Shown: one piece after another, positions 43,667 to 54,315 of the stretch
Layout of the letters: every line of letters starts with the position of its first letter
Numbering within the stretch: the first letter of the stretch is position 1
Origin: Eukaryota sp. TZLM1-RC
Taxonomy: Eukaryota > Metamonada: BaSk clade
Direction: 5' to 3'
Assembly: GCA_040285825.1 (NCBI GenBank)
Contig: JAUPSS010000004.1
Location: forward strand, 3,975,658-4,039,657
Length of the DNA: 64,000 nucleotides
Translations under genes and position numbers: made by a program
Notes under the pieces: model-generated
Told to the model about the DNA's origin: nothing
Database searches by the model: none
Seen by the model: only the letters and a program-made list of their open reading frames with translations

Positions 43667-45341
43667 TTGAGACATGCCAGCTTATTTCTGTTGAAAAACT
43701 TTTTCAACCATTGTTACACAATAACAATTCTCACTATTGTAACCAACATATCAACATCTACACCCCTAAAACCGGTAAGTAAGTCTCAGAATTGTAATTT
43801 TATCAATAAAAAAGGGTTTTCTCCTAACCTTGCTTGTCGGGCTCGTCAATTGGCGTCTAACGTGAAGACAAGTTTACCTAAAATTTGTCAATCCTGGACA
43901 AAAAACTTTATTCGTGTTCAATGTAGAGCCCTAGATAAAACAAATGTCTTTGCAAATAATATTCTTTCACTTTTGCCAGATGAACCATTAGCCCAACCCG
44001 AGGAAGTAGCTGTTGATTCTGTTCTTGAATACTACATCAATTTCCATTTGAATAATTCAAGAGAAAGATTCTTTTTATTAAATGCATATAAGTTTATCTT
44101 GAATCTCCTGGAAAGATTTCCTGCCACTGCTTCCCTACTGTCCTCTCATGATAAAATCACCTTTTCATCAAAGGAAATTGGTGAGCTTTTTCTCTTCAAT
44201 CTTAAAATTTCACAATACTTACTCACTTTCTTTTCTCACATGCATTGCTGGAAGAAATTTAGAATAATACCTTTAGCTTCTCATAAAGGTTCTAAATTTC
44301 ATGAGGTACCTTCTCAAATTTTCCATTCTTCGAAAAAATTTCCACTTATTGAAGGATCATTTTCCAAAACAAAATTCATCAAAAATACATGTCTGAAACG
44401 AACATTCAAACATTGCCCTTACCAAAAATTTAATATCAACAGAAAAAAATTGAAAAATAGATTTAAAATAATTTTATTGAAAACTAATGGAAATGAACTG
44501 CTTTTGACCTTTGAAGGTAAAAATAATGACTTAGAAAACACAGATGAGCTGGATGAACCACCGAAAAAGAAAAGAAGACAAAAAAAATGAAATGAAAAGT
44601 GACCCTAATGCCAACAAAACCAGAGAAACACAATTGACGGGCACTAAATAAATGTCCCGTCAAAGACGTAGACATCCACTCGAAACAAATCCTGATAGGC
44701 CCCTTATTGGTGTTGATCTGGGACAATCTAGATTATGCGGTTACTTCTTAAATGATAATCAATGTGGAGTTATTCCTTGTCCAACTGGCAGAAGATACAT
44801 GACAAAACCTTCACCCAGTAAACACTCTCCCAACCAATATTCCGTTCAAAATTTCAACCAATATTTGAACCATTGGAATTTGGTTAGGAGGAAAGTGTAT
44901 TTGGAAAGTAATCGCCAGAAATGGAAAACAATTAAATTTGATAACCGAAGACCAAAAGAGAGACGGTTCAGAGAGACTCTCAACAAATTTCAAAGGCTGG
45001 CTGGACATCCTGAAAAACTCTATCATGCTGTGGGTTCTGCTAATTTCCCTTCTCATTGCCGAAAAGTCAATCGATATGAATCAGCAAGAGCTTTCAGAAA
45101 ATGGTTGTGTTATCAAAAGGACGTGAAGCACTTGTCAACCAGTGAATTTAATACAAGCAAACTGTCAAGTTGTTGCGCGGCCGAGAATATTCAAGCAGGA
45201 TCATGGCAGATGCGTATTTGTACTGAGTGTCAAATAGTATATGACAGAGATATTTCTGCTGCAAAAAACATTCAAATTAAGAAGAAAGCGGAATTGTGGC
45301 CGGAAAGATACAATTGCACAGATGCTCTGTTGAGGAGATGA
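43667..45341 (+). pseudogene. Fanzor-type RuvC nuclease, family gamma, copy 1 (nearly complete)
   Basis: A first open block to 44590 carries the N-terminal part, with a Leu-rich helical region and a basic, NLS-like tail KKKRRQKK. The true start is uncertain, with similarity-worthy sequence from about 43800. A second block (44652-45341) holds LIGVDLGQSRLCGYF (RuvC-I Asp), SEFNTSKLSSCC (RuvC-II Glu plus zinc Cys), RICTECQIVYDRDISAAKNI (second Cys pair plus RuvC-III Asp), and ends DALLRR. The join is damaged by a frameshift at about 44587 and a TAA at 44649; gamma2 reads differently there. Fanzor proteins are RNA-guided nucleases. The 3' non-coding region abuts the DYRK-like kinase. Confidence 0.8.
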
Positions 45342-45590
45342 ATAGGGAACGTGAGCATACAGAAACTAAAACTTTTGAGACCGATCTACAAATGCCTTAG
45401 TAGCATTTGGTAGATCCACTTAGATACATCAAGTCGCGAGGCTTTGTTCTGTGAAAGCAGTAGGTGTATTTAAGTGAAGCAGCCCATTGATGAAGATCAT
45501 GATTGTCTTTGTCAAATGACACTACATATCTCTTACAGCCTGTGTGTAGACATTGAGAAAGTTGAAAACAGGAGTGAAAATCACAGAAAC
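45342..45590 (+). ncRNA. Conserved 3' region of gamma1, candidate Fanzor guide-RNA scaffold
   Basis: About 200 bp after the gamma1 stop are highly similar to the same region after gamma2 (57172-57385), although no protein is encoded. A strong hairpin lies at 45383-45416. TnpB and Fanzor loci make their guide RNA (omega RNA/fRNA) from the 3' end of the element, so this is a candidate. Being the 3' UTR or terminal sequence needed for transposition would explain it too. Confidence 0.5.
45383..45416 (+). other. Near-perfect hairpin in the gamma1 3' region
   Basis: Left arm gatctacaaatgc (45383-45395), 7-nt loop, right arm gcatttggtagatc (45403-45416), pairing fully apart from one bulged base. 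The identical 34-nt hairpin occurs at 57187-57220 after gamma2. Confidence 0.85.
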
Positions 45591-45639
45591 ATTTTCAAGT
45601 TTTTTTGTTCTTTCAGTTGGTTGAATTTTTTTCCAGCTG

Positions 45640-47430
45640 ATGACTGATACCGAAAACATCACAGACCCTCAGACCCAGTCCCAAATAGACGCAAACACTC
45701 CTTCCATTCCAGAAATGGAACAGTCTCATTGCGTTATCGAAGATTCACATTACGTAGATGATGATGATGAACAAGATGAACCTCCCTGTGATACTCTTTC
45801 TGAGAACTCTTGTTCTTCACCATTGGGTTCTCGCAACTCTTCAATCTCATGTGACTCTTGCCTCATAGATAGCCCTTCACATATCTCAGAGGTCACTACC
45901 ATAACCCAAACAATGCAGGAAGAACTCTCAGTAGCCCCAGTAGAGGACTCTTCGCCGATTCCTACGCCGAATCCAACCATTAAAGCTCCTCTTCCTCCAT
46001 GGATTGAGTACCTTGTCCGGTCATCCTCCATTACCAACACCGACGTTCCCGTCCGTCCCTTCGCCGACATTCCTGATGATGGTTGGGACTCGGAGGAAGA
46101 AGGGTATGAGAGAAAGGTGTTGGCTAGTGATGTCACACATGAAACTATTAATCATTTTGAGAATGAGTTTCTTTTATTTGATATGGAGATTGATCAGTCC
46201 ATTGTTGATTGTTACCAGGGAATGATTGGCCAATCATCTGTCGATGATGATTCCAAGCCAGTCACTTTCGGTTTTGATTCGGAAAGTGATAATTCATCAT
46301 CGGAAGCTGACTGTGATGATGAAGTTTTTGACCAGTTAACAACCTCAATGCTCGAGAAACTTTCCCATGAAGACCTTGAAGTTTTTTCGTTACCGATATA
46401 CCATAAGAGAAACCAAACAGGGTTTGAAACTGATAGGGAACTATCCCTTTCCGAAAATGAAGTGATTGCCGGTCGTTACGTCATCATTGATTCTTTGGGC
46501 TCAGCTGCTTTCTCTTATGCAATTCAAGCACAAGACCTGACAAATGGGGAGGAAGTTTGCCTGAAAGTGATTAAGAATTCAAAAGACTATTTCGATCAAT
46601 CATTAGATGAAATTAAATTATTAGCTTTACTAAACAAGCATGACCCATTAGATAAGTTCAATGTGGTCAAATTACTCGATTTTTTCTATTATAGAGAACA
46701 TTTGTTTTTGGTCTTTGAATTGCTTAAAGAGAATCTGTATGAAGCTTTTAAGTTTAATAAATTTCATGAAGTCATTGAAGAGCACAGAGACCCCTATTTT
46801 ACCCTTCCCACCATTCAGCGGATAGCTCACCAAGCGCTGGTAGCCTTGGATTATTGTCACGGACTAGGGATAATTCATTCTGATATTAAGCCAGAAAATA
46901 TTCTAATCCAATCTTACTCACAAGTTTTGATTAAAGTTGTTGATTTTGGATCCTCTTGTTTCACACATGACCACCTTTCCTCTTATGTCCAATCTAGGTC
47001 TTATCGGGCACCAGAAGTGCTGCTAGGATTACCTTATAACACCAAGATTGACATTTGGTCTCTGGCTTGTGTATTAGCCGAGCTTTGGACAGGAGAAGTT
47101 TTGTTTCTCAATTCCACTATTCAGACGTTGTTATCTAGAATCATTTCCATTGTGGGACCTATTCCAAAACACATGATTTATAAGTCAAAATATGGGAATA
47201 GATACTTCACTAGTGATTTGTGGCTCTACGAAAGGGTTCGAACAGATCTAGGTTTAAACGAATTTCATTGCCTTCTGCCACGGAAAAGTAGTTTATCTCA
47301 ACGTCTGAGATGCACCGACAGTCATTTCATTGATTTTCTACAGTATTTGTTCACAATTGATCCAAAAGAAAGACCTTCAGCCAGGGAGGCCTTGGATCAT
47401 CCTTTTTTTAGTGTTGATTATGAAGAATAG
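45640..47430 (+). CDS. DYRK-family protein kinase
   Basis: The 596-residue protein has an acidic, Ser-rich N-terminal 270 residues, then a kinase domain from about residue 276. Conserved parts are GRYVIIDSLGSAAFSYAI (Gly loop), CLKVIKN (Lys about 308), HSDIKPENIL (about 412), DFGSS (about 434), activation loop SYVQSRSYRAPEVLLG (about 447) and DIWSLACVLAELWTG. The Y-x-Q-S-R-x-Y-R-A/S-P-E segment and S-D-I-K-P-E-N are typical of DYRK kinases, which autophosphorylate a Tyr in this loop. Substrates are unknown. The gamma1 Fanzor 3' region ends about 50 bp upstream on the same strand. Confidence 0.9.
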   Translation: MTDTENITDPQTQSQIDANTPSIPEMEQSHCVIEDSHYVDDDDEQDEPPCDTLSENSCSSPLGSRNSSISCDSCLIDSPSHISEVTTITQTMQEELSVAPVEDSSPIPTPNPTIKAPLPPWIEYLVRSSSITNTDVPVRPFADIPDDGWDSEEEGYERKVLASDVTHETINHFENEFLLFDMEIDQSIVDCYQGMIGQSSVDDDSKPVTFGFDSESDNSSSEADCDDEVFDQLTTSMLEKLSHEDLEVFSLPIYHKRNQTGFETDRELSLSENEVIAGRYVIIDSLGSAAFSYAIQAQDLTNGEEVCLKVIKNSKDYFDQSLDEIKLLALLNKHDPLDKFNVVKLLDFFYYREHLFLVFELLKENLYEAFKFNKFHEVIEEHRDPYFTLPTIQRIAHQALVALDYCHGLGIIHSDIKPENILIQSYSQVLIKVVDFGSSCFTHDHLSSYVQSRSYRAPEVLLGLPYNTKIDIWSLACVLAELWTGEVLFLNSTIQTLLSRIISIVGPIPKHMIYKSKYGNRYFTSDLWLYERVRTDLGLNEFHCLLPRKSSLSQRLRCTDSHFIDFLQYLFTIDPKERPSAREALDHPFFSVDYEE

Positions 47431-47848
47431 GATTGGTGCTTGTATATCTAATTAAATAAATTATTTAGCCTTTTTTAATTTTATTAAGTCATGATTTTTT
47501 TTAGATTTTGGTGGATACAATTTTTTTAAATATTTTCTGCTTAGATCAAAATATGGTTAAAAATTGGTTCAACTGTTGATAGATAAATTCAAACTTGATT
47601 AATTAGTTGAATTAGGCTCGCTGCCTCATAAACTGAATGTCGTAGTTGTTTGTACAAAAGCTATCAAAGAAGACGACTCAAACAAATACTCCCTTTATTT
47701 AGTGGAGGGACATAAATGCTTTAAAATTGAAAGAAAACATAAGGTCAGGAACACTTCTTTTAAAGGTCAAGGATCTTGAAGATCTTGAGTTTGAAAAAGA
47801 TGAATGTAAATCCAATACCAAAACTTATTACGTGCACCCTTAAAAATA
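47431..47848. other. Intergenic between kinase and POLA1
   Basis: A short, ATG-less frame ending at 47842 (phrase LKVKDLEDLEFEKDEC...) is protein-like but lies just upstream of POLA1 and I cannot assign it. It may be a remnant of a lost gene or chance. The rest is AT-rich. Confidence 0.4.
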
Positions 47849-50800
47849 ATGTCTGCAGCTCGTCGTCTTCGCGAAGCTCGCAAGGCCAAGAGCAGTGGTC
47901 TTCAGCTGTTAGATTCACAACTCATTGATGTCTCTTCATCTTCGGTTCAAATGTCAGAACAAGACCGTGAACAATACCTTCTTGACCTACAATACGAACA
48001 GTCTAACCAGAAAGATGACTATCGTTTCGCTCGTGGAAACTCATCAGAATCCGAGGAAGAACCTACTGATACCCAAACCAAGAACAACCAACCCAAAATC
48101 TCTTCGTTTATTGGTATTTCAAGCAAGAAGAAGAGAGAACTTAAAGAAGATCCTTCGTTACTTCAAGATCTTGATGCCACATTTGGAGATGACGATGATG
48201 AAGAAAGCGAAATGGAAGAGCCTATTGCAGAGGAAAGTTATAGCTCTGAGTTTATGGACCAAGATTCAATCAAACCACCAATCAATCAACCAGTTTCTGA
48301 TGACATCATCAACATTGAACCAAATCAATCGGTTTCCCAATCTCCAAAGCTTTCATTTCCAAAAGGATTATCTTCACCACCAAGGATAGGAAAGGTTAAT
48401 TTACCACAGTTAAACAAGACAAAATTTCAAAAAGATTTTAAACTAGGAGAATCATTGAGTGCTTTTATCTTTGAAATCTGTGAAGAAAATAATTCAATTT
48501 TTCTTTTTGGGAAGTTGCCAATCAATCAAACTTATAGATCAATCACATGCCGGGTTACTAACTGCGTAAAGCACTTCTATATTGAAACTTCAATTGAGTC
48601 AAAGCCACAAGTTGAAACAATTCTTTATTCTATTTTCAATAGATTTAAAATAGAATCAGTCAATTTAATTAATTGTTTTGGGGAAAATAATCTTGGAGAT
48701 AATCAACATAAACATTTTTTCAAAATCAGCTACTTGCCAGCAACTGATATAATCCAGAGAACACAATTACCTTTGACAACTGAAGAATTTATTAAACTCT
48801 TGAACATTGAACCTTCAAGTCTGCCGTTCTCCAACGTTTATGGTCTCTCTTATTCTTTATATGAATGCTTTGTTTTGGAAAAGTCATTTGAAGGACCTGG
48901 TTGGTTTGACTTTGATCAATTCAAATCTTTATCATCATCAAGCGGGTACTCTGATGTCATATTAGAAGTGGATTCAGACAACGTCAAGCTCAGTCAAGGT
49001 AATTTTGAAACTCCTGAGCTTTCTGGGTTGTTTGTTTCGTTCAGATCTGTGTTGGATAGTTCTAACAATCATGTACCAGTTGCTTTCAGTCTTGTTTATT
49101 CTGATGAAAAAGGTCAATATGATAGGTCAAAATCATTGATTTTGATACGTCCTTTGACTTCAAAAGACTCCTCACAATCTTTTGATAGCTTTACCGTTGC
49201 TAATAATGTCAAGGCTGCTTGTAGTGAAATCAATGGCATCAGTGTCATTCAATGCACCGATGAAGGCCAACTTCTATCAAAAATGATTGATCACGTGTCT
49301 CTTGTCGACCCTGACTTTCTCTCTGGTCACGCAATTGTCGACTTTTTGATTCCAATCATAATTGATAGAGTTTCCAAATTGAGATCTGGTCTTTTAGGTG
49401 CAAAAATTCCTTGGTTTAAGTTGGGAAGGCTTAATAGGGGCCAGAATGAGCTCAAGAAAGGCTTTGACCAGGTCAAAAAACTCACGACTGGAAGGTTGAT
49501 TATTGACACTATTCTAGGATCTAGAGAATTCTTGACAAAAATGAAAAGTTTTGATCTTTCGGAAATTTCTTTCAGTATTTTCAAAGAGCATCGCGATCCT
49601 TCTGATTCTGAAACTACTAGAAACTTGTTTGGATCTTCATTTAAAGTCACTAAACTTCTTAACCAATGCTTAAATGATTCTTTCCTATCTCAGAGAATAT
49701 CTTCCCACCTGAATCTAATTCCTTTGACATTTAAGCTGGCCAAGATCACTGGATCACCTTGGAGTGATGTTCTTTTAAGTGGTAGGAGCAGAAGGATTGA
49801 ATGGTTGTTGTTACATAGATTTAAATCAGATTTCGTCATCCCAGACAGAAGGTCAAAAAAGAAAGATGATGACGGGACCAAAAAAACTGCTTCCTATGCT
49901 GGGGGTCTGGTTTTAGAGCCAAAAAGGGGACTGTACACTACCTATGTAATGGTTTTGGATTTCCTTTCTCTTTATCCTTCAATTATTCAAGAATTTGATG
50001 TTTGTTTCACAACCATGAAGCCTTCTTTGGATGGTCAAGTTGTTCATAATTCTGAGAAAGGGGTTCTTCCTGCCATTTTAAAGGAACTCATTGTGCGTAG
50101 AAGGTCAGTTAAACAGGAGATCAAAACTTTAGCTCAAAAATCCAAGAATCAACAAGACTCTTTCCTAATGGATCAATTAAATGTCGAACAATTGGCTATA
50201 AAGCTAGTCGCAAATTCTATTTATGGATGCCTTGGATTCTCTTCTGCTAGGTTTTTTGCTAAGCCCTTAGCAGCCTTCATTACCAATTGTGGAAGGGAAA
50301 TTCTAAAAAAAACTATAGAAAAAACCAATGATTTAGGATTTGATGTTGTCTATGGTGATACTGATTCTATTATGGTTGATTCAAGGACATCAAAGCTGGC
50401 AGAAGCTTTGGCAATTGCAGATAAAGTTACAAATACCATCAACAAAAGTGGATCTCACCTTGAACTTGAGCTTGACTATTTGTTTTCAAAAATCTTACTT
50501 TTAAGAAAAAAAAAATATGCTGCATTGGCTGTTGAGCTTGACCTCAATCGAACTTTCAAGGGAAATAAGCTTGAAGTTAAAGGAATTGATTTAGTTCGAA
50601 GAGATTGGTGTTTGCTATCGAAGCAACTTTCCACCGAAATATTGGATGTAATATTTGGGTCTGATTCGAGTGATCCCAACTATTTTGACACAATATCGTT
50701 TAAAATTTTGGACAAGCTGAAATCTACTGCTGAACAGCTCAGAAATGGAGAAATTCCCCTCGAATCTTTGGCCGTTTATAAGGAATTGAAAACTTTACCC

Positions 50801-51721
50801 CAAAACTACACGACCAAAGATCTTCCTCATGTGGCTGTTGCTCTCAGAATGCAAGCAAAAGGCTTCCCTGTCAGTTCATCTTCTGTTATTCCATACCTCA
50901 TCGCCACGTCATCTTCTCCGGAATTCCAAGGAAGTACAGGATTATCTGCGAGAGCTCGAATGATCTCAGAGGTCAAACCTAACGGCGAAGATGATCTTGA
51001 TCTTCAGTACTACCTCAAGTCTCAGTTACTTGCTCCTATCAGTAGATTGGTTGAAGTAATTGAAGGAATCGACCCCTCAATGCTAGCTGATGCCCTAGGT
51101 ATTGAGCATAAGAGTGTTAATTCCAATGCAAACTGTGTGGAAAATTCTGTTATTCCCAGCAAGTACATTGAACCACAGTTTGTGGTTAACTGCAAATGCA
51201 GTACCCAATATGAGTTGACTTTGGAATCTAATATTGTGAACTTTGTTGATTCTTTCAGCAAATCTCCTTTGCCATTAAATCAAGAAAACCAACATTATTC
51301 ATGTATTTCATTTCTGGAACGTTATCATTGTCCTGACTGCTCTGATAGTCCACTCTGGGAAGATGTGGAAAGAGCAATCTTGGATTTAATCAATCTTTAT
51401 TGGACTTGTGCCAGTAAATCACCATGGGTTTGTTCTCAATGTTCACGTTGTTTTAGCAACTTGGATCCGTCTAAATGTACATGTGAAGACACTCTTTCGC
51501 GAGAGACTTCAATGTTGGAATTTGGGCTTGTTGTGTATTTTTGTAAGAGATTTGTTTCTATATTTCGTAACGATCAAATTGCCAAAGACTTGATTGGTAA
51601 ATTAGACCGATTGAGTACCAGGGTAGAGAACTGTACCGTTGATCTAAGTACATTGAGTCCCATTAACTTGGATTTAGTCGAAAAACCTTATGTATCTATC
51701 AGCAGTTATGATTTGTTATAA
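47849..51721 (+). CDS. POLA1: DNA polymerase alpha catalytic subunit
   Basis: The 1290-residue family B polymerase makes the initial DNA of each primer with primase. The N-terminus starts RRLREARKAKSSG, as in POLA1, then an acidic low-complexity region. Motif A is VLDFLSLYPSIIQEFDVCFTT (about residue 700, including the POLA-specific FxVCFTT), motif B KLVANSIYGCLGF (about 785), motif C VYGDTDSIMV (about 833), then KKKYAAL. The C-terminus carries the two zinc modules (NCKCS about 1113, CPDC about 1161, CSQCSRC about 1194, KCTCED about 1209) that bind the B subunit. Somewhat shorter than animal homologues. Single exon. Convergent with SEC12, 72 bp apart. Confidence 0.96.
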   Translation: MSAARRLREARKAKSSGLQLLDSQLIDVSSSSVQMSEQDREQYLLDLQYEQSNQKDDYRFARGNSSESEEEPTDTQTKNNQPKISSFIGISSKKKRELKEDPSLLQDLDATFGDDDDEESEMEEPIAEESYSSEFMDQDSIKPPINQPVSDDIINIEPNQSVSQSPKLSFPKGLSSPPRIGKVNLPQLNKTKFQKDFKLGESLSAFIFEICEENNSIFLFGKLPINQTYRSITCRVTNCVKHFYIETSIESKPQVETILYSIFNRFKIESVNLINCFGENNLGDNQHKHFFKISYLPATDIIQRTQLPLTTEEFIKLLNIEPSSLPFSNVYGLSYSLYECFVLEKSFEGPGWFDFDQFKSLSSSSGYSDVILEVDSDNVKLSQGNFETPELSGLFVSFRSVLDSSNNHVPVAFSLVYSDEKGQYDRSKSLILIRPLTSKDSSQSFDSFTVANNVKAACSEINGISVIQCTDEGQLLSKMIDHVSLVDPDFLSGHAIVDFLIPIIIDRVSKLRSGLLGAKIPWFKLGRLNRGQNELKKGFDQVKKLTTGRLIIDTILGSREFLTKMKSFDLSEISFSIFKEHRDPSDSETTRNLFGSSFKVTKLLNQCLNDSFLSQRISSHLNLIPLTFKLAKITGSPWSDVLLSGRSRRIEWLLLHRFKSDFVIPDRRSKKKDDDGTKKTASYAGGLVLEPKRGLYTTYVMVLDFLSLYPSIIQEFDVCFTTMKPSLDGQVVHNSEKGVLPAILKELIVRRRSVKQEIKTLAQKSKNQQDSFLMDQLNVEQLAIKLVANSIYGCLGFSSARFFAKPLAAFITNCGREILKKTIEKTNDLGFDVVYGDTDSIMVDSRTSKLAEALAIADKVTNTINKSGSHLELELDYLFSKILLLRKKKYAALAVELDLNRTFKGNKLEVKGIDLVRRDWCLLSKQLSTEILDVIFGSDSSDPNYFDTISFKILDKLKSTAEQLRNGEIPLESLAVYKELKTLPQNYTTKDLPHVAVALRMQAKGFPVSSSSVIPYLIATSSSPEFQGSTGLSARARMISEVKPNGEDDLDLQYYLKSQLLAPISRLVEVIEGIDPSMLADALGIEHKSVNSNANCVENSVIPSKYIEPQFVVNCKCSTQYELTLESNIVNFVDSFSKSPLPLNQENQHYSCISFLERYHCPDCSDSPLWEDVERAILDLINLYWTCASKSPWVCSQCSRCFSNLDPSKCTCEDTLSRETSMLEFGLVVYFCKRFVSIFRNDQIAKDLIGKLDRLSTRVENCTVDLSTLSPINLDLVEKPYVSISSYDLL

Positions 51722-51793
51722 TTTATTGATTAAGTAAGTCTGTAAGTTTTTTTTTAAAAAATGTTTATTAATAAATTCTTTTATGCACATTTT

Positions 51794-52846
51794 TTATTTC
51801 GTCAGGAAACGAACTAAACAAATTGAAAATGAAGCCACAATCAATGCTCCACAGATCAAAGCCAAGAACCCTCTGTTTCCTCTAGAACTTTGCTTCCATA
51901 AGGCAACTGTCCTTTCCAGTCCAGTTGAGATAAACAAAGAGCTATCACTAAAACCAGATAGAGTGGTGACAGAAAGGTGAACAGGTTTGGATGATCCCAA
52001 AACCTTTGGATGGTTCCAGCAAGAGTTGACCAAGACTGATGCCACATATCCGGCACCTGTTCCAATAAGTCCCCTATACACAATGGTATCAGTTTCAGGA
52101 TCCAAAAAGAAAGGTTCCAAATGACAGGAAGTGACGGGGGTTTTGAAAGACCTTAATGTCATCTTAAAGGACCAGGTTCTTTGTTTCTGAGCAACAATGA
52201 GGGCACCAAGTCTTGATTGATCAGGAATAACAACAAGATTTGATTGTAGAATCTGGGGCTTCTTTAGGTAGCAAGACTGAAGGGTACAACTCTCAAGAGT
52301 AAGAGCATGACTGTTGAGCTTCCCGAAATAAAATTCGCTTTCACTAGTGATGCAAATGTCATCTTCTCTTACATCAATGTGTCTCACTGAATGGTCTATT
52401 TGAGCCATACAATCTAAATGTCCAGCAATTGAACAGTGATAGACATACCCCTTCTCAAACCCGATAATAACTCCTGCAGATGGTGAGAATGCAAGACTCA
52501 GTTGATCACCCTTGTCCTGAGGAAGTGGTACTACGCAAATTTGTCTGAAATAGGGAGATGCACGAGCAATCTGGAAGATGTGACAAGTGCCATTGACGCA
52601 AAAAGCTATAAACCGTCGACCGGGATCACAACAAAGAGAGTAAACACCGCTTGTAAAGTCCATTTTGTATACAGTTTGCATCTTGAGATCAGAAGACACC
52701 TTGAGGAGAACAACACGATTGGGAACACCAGTTTTGGCAGTACCACCTCCACCAGCAACAATAATCTCAGAGTTTGATATCCAGCAACTACATAACACTG
52801 GAAATTCTTCCTCTATTGAGGAACAAAGAGAGAGAACAGTTGTCAT
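51794..52846 (-). CDS. SEC12/PREB-type Sar1 exchange factor
   Basis: The 350-residue WD40-like protein has the diagnostic loop AGGGGTAKTGVPN (residues 31-43), the potassium-binding GGGG-x-x-K-T-G loop of Sec12. About seven weak blades follow, e.g. RFIAFCVNGTCHIFQIA and LSLAFSPSAGVIIGF. A single C-terminal transmembrane segment (about 325-345, ALICGALIVASFSICLV) makes it a tail-anchored ER protein. It should load GTP on Sar1 to begin COPII coat assembly. The SEN15-like gene lies 110 bp upstream on the same strand. Confidence 0.88.
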   Translation of the reverse strand: MTTVLSLCSSIEEEFPVLCSCWISNSEIIVAGGGGTAKTGVPNRVVLLKVSSDLKMQTVYKMDFTSGVYSLCCDPGRRFIAFCVNGTCHIFQIARASPYFRQICVVPLPQDKGDQLSLAFSPSAGVIIGFEKGYVYHCSIAGHLDCMAQIDHSVRHIDVREDDICITSESEFYFGKLNSHALTLESCTLQSCYLKKPQILQSNLVVIPDQSRLGALIVAQKQRTWSFKMTLRSFKTPVTSCHLEPFFLDPETDTIVYRGLIGTGAGYVASVLVNSCWNHPKVLGSSKPVHLSVTTLSGFSDSSLFISTGLERTVALWKQSSRGNRGFLALICGALIVASFSICLVRFLTK

Positions 52847-52956
52847 TGAATTTTAGTAAAAAAAGATTTTTGCTTTATGGGGAGAAATTGTTGAGTGCGA
52901 AGAGTGCGAAGATCTTTACACTCGTACTCCGTATCTTAGGTTTTAGCAATTGTACC

Positions 52957-53232
52957 TTAAATTGTGTTATAACAATTGTAGAAAATCACATTACCATCAA
53001 CATCAACAAATGCAATGAGTATTTGACTAAAGAAAGCTTTCTTATCTGTGACAATCGTATGAAGTTGTTGCATATCTGTTCCAGATGATAGAGGTAGAGT
53101 GATAAATAAGGTTGCAGTACATGTATCACTACTGATTGCCCGAAAACCCTGGAAACCATCCTGAAGCGAAACCTCCATGATGTCTGTCCACTTATCAGAT
53201 CTTCTTAATGACTCCTTTACTACATCATTCAT
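52957..53232 (-). CDS. SEN15-like tRNA-splicing endonuclease subunit
   Basis: The 91-residue product has a C-terminal half reading DMQQLHTIVTDKKAFFSQIL followed by IAFVDVDGNVIFYNCY. This resembles the Sen15 domain, where a L-x-x-I-V...F-S..I-L-I-A-x-V-D-x-D-x-x-V-x-Y-Y-x strand order is usual. Sen15 is the small partner in the Sen2-34-54-15 complex that cuts tRNA introns. The short length fits a single Sen15 domain; the family call is tentative. Confidence 0.6.
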   Translation of the reverse strand: MNDVVKESLRRSDKWTDIMEVSLQDGFQGFRAISSDTCTATLFITLPLSSGTDMQQLHTIVTDKKAFFSQILIAFVDVDGNVIFYNCYNTI

Positions 53233-53920
53233 TGTTCACCTCTGTAAAGATGGATATTTTTTTCATTTCATCACAGCAGTTTAGTTTTTACTCCCATTTT
53301 ACCCTTTTTGCTGCCACAGCAATTGGCGACTACTGGTGACTCCATGTTCTCAATTCTGTTACCAATGGCCTTCCAAGCTATTAGTTTCATCACATTTTCT
53401 CTTAATACCCACTCTCTAAAGAATTATGTTTAAGAGGCATCAGTGAGAGAATCAATAACCTTCTTGATTAATGAAACAAGTGGTTTTGTCAATTTATCAT
53501 TCCTGTCCATGGAACATTGCCTTTTATTTATGGGTGCGGGTAGTTGATTTACTCTTGCAAATAAGCTCTCCTATCAATGTAGATTAACAACAATTAAAAA
53601 CAGTAATACACATAAAAATAAAATAAAATAAAATAAAGTGAATTGGTGATGGAAAGGATAAAATCGAGTAGCAATTCACTGTTGAATTGTAAATTAGGTG
53701 AATGATTTCTGAAAAAGAATCAAAATGGGATGTAGCTAATTTTCAAATCAAAACTGGGGTTGTTCATCCTTAATTATAAACAGACTGTTGGTTTTGTAGC
53801 TACATTTCAGACATCACTCTTTTCAAGCAATCTCCAAGTATAAATTTTGTGTCATTACCTATTTGATTCCAAGGCATACAGTGGTCTTTTGAAGGGTTAA
53901 GAATAAAGTTTAGTCGAAAC
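53233..53920. other. AT-rich intergenic with an (AAAAT)n microsatellite
   Basis: A short run of aaaat-type pentamers lies at about 53612-53636. No gene is seen. It contains the SEN15 promoter on its left side. Confidence 0.55.
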
Positions 53921-53922
53921 AA

Positions 53923-53955
53923 ATTTCAAATAATAGTATGGCTTTTATTTGAAAT
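53923..53955. repeat. AT-rich inverted repeat
   Basis: Arms atttcaaataa (53923-53933) and ttatttgaaat (53945-53955) pair perfectly with an 11-nt loop. It lies just before the alpha2 Fanzor fragment. Similar single phrases occur elsewhere, so relevance is uncertain. Confidence 0.5.
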
Positions 53956-53989
53956 ATCGGGAACAAAAAGAACCAAAACGACTGAAGAA

Positions 53990-54315
53990 TCAACAAATTT
54001 CACAATATTAGAAATCCCCCAGAAAGAGATTTCTCAATCAAATCCAAAAACACTTTGAAAACGTCAAAGTGGGGGACGAGTTTATGACCTCAGTAAAACT
54101 GAATTGCTGTAATGTCTTCCATAGAAAGATATATCATGATGATGGAAGGGTAAATAAGGCTAAGTTCGATTGCTCTTGATGTCAGACCAACTGGTTTAGG
54201 GACATTTCAGCTTCCAGAAATCAACTGGAGATTACAATCAGTGAATATTTCACTGGTACTAGGCCAGAACAATTCCAAGAACCAAGGCGCGTAAGACGTC
54301 TAAGAAGACAGCAGT
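53990..54315 (+). pseudogene. Fanzor-type nuclease C-terminal fragment, family alpha, copy 2
   Basis: From about 54018 the plus strand reads RKRFLNQIQKHFENVKVGDE, FMTSVKLNCCNVFHRKIY and, after a TGA replacing a codon of alpha1, WFRDISASRNQLEI. This gives RuvC-II Glu, zinc Cys pair and RuvC-III Asp in the same arrangement as alpha1 (23606-23914). RuvC-I is not present. Only the 3' third of an element remains. It lies upstream of the gamma2 composite. Confidence 0.72.

Noticed and set aside
43752-43790. 15-nt intron (gtaagtaagtctcag) near the start of gamma1
   Set aside because: Removing it leads immediately to a stop in the joined frame, and its length is half that of the supported introns.
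44811-45056. Minus-strand frames across the Fanzor C-terminal halves (44811-45056, 56545-56874)
   Set aside because: They are conserved only because the plus-strand sequence is; no domain is recognisable on the minus strand.
47225-47250. tRNA-like T-loop phrase ggttcgaac
   Set aside because: It lies inside the kinase coding region and has no tRNA cloverleaf around it. I saw no convincing tRNA or rRNA gene anywhere in the window.
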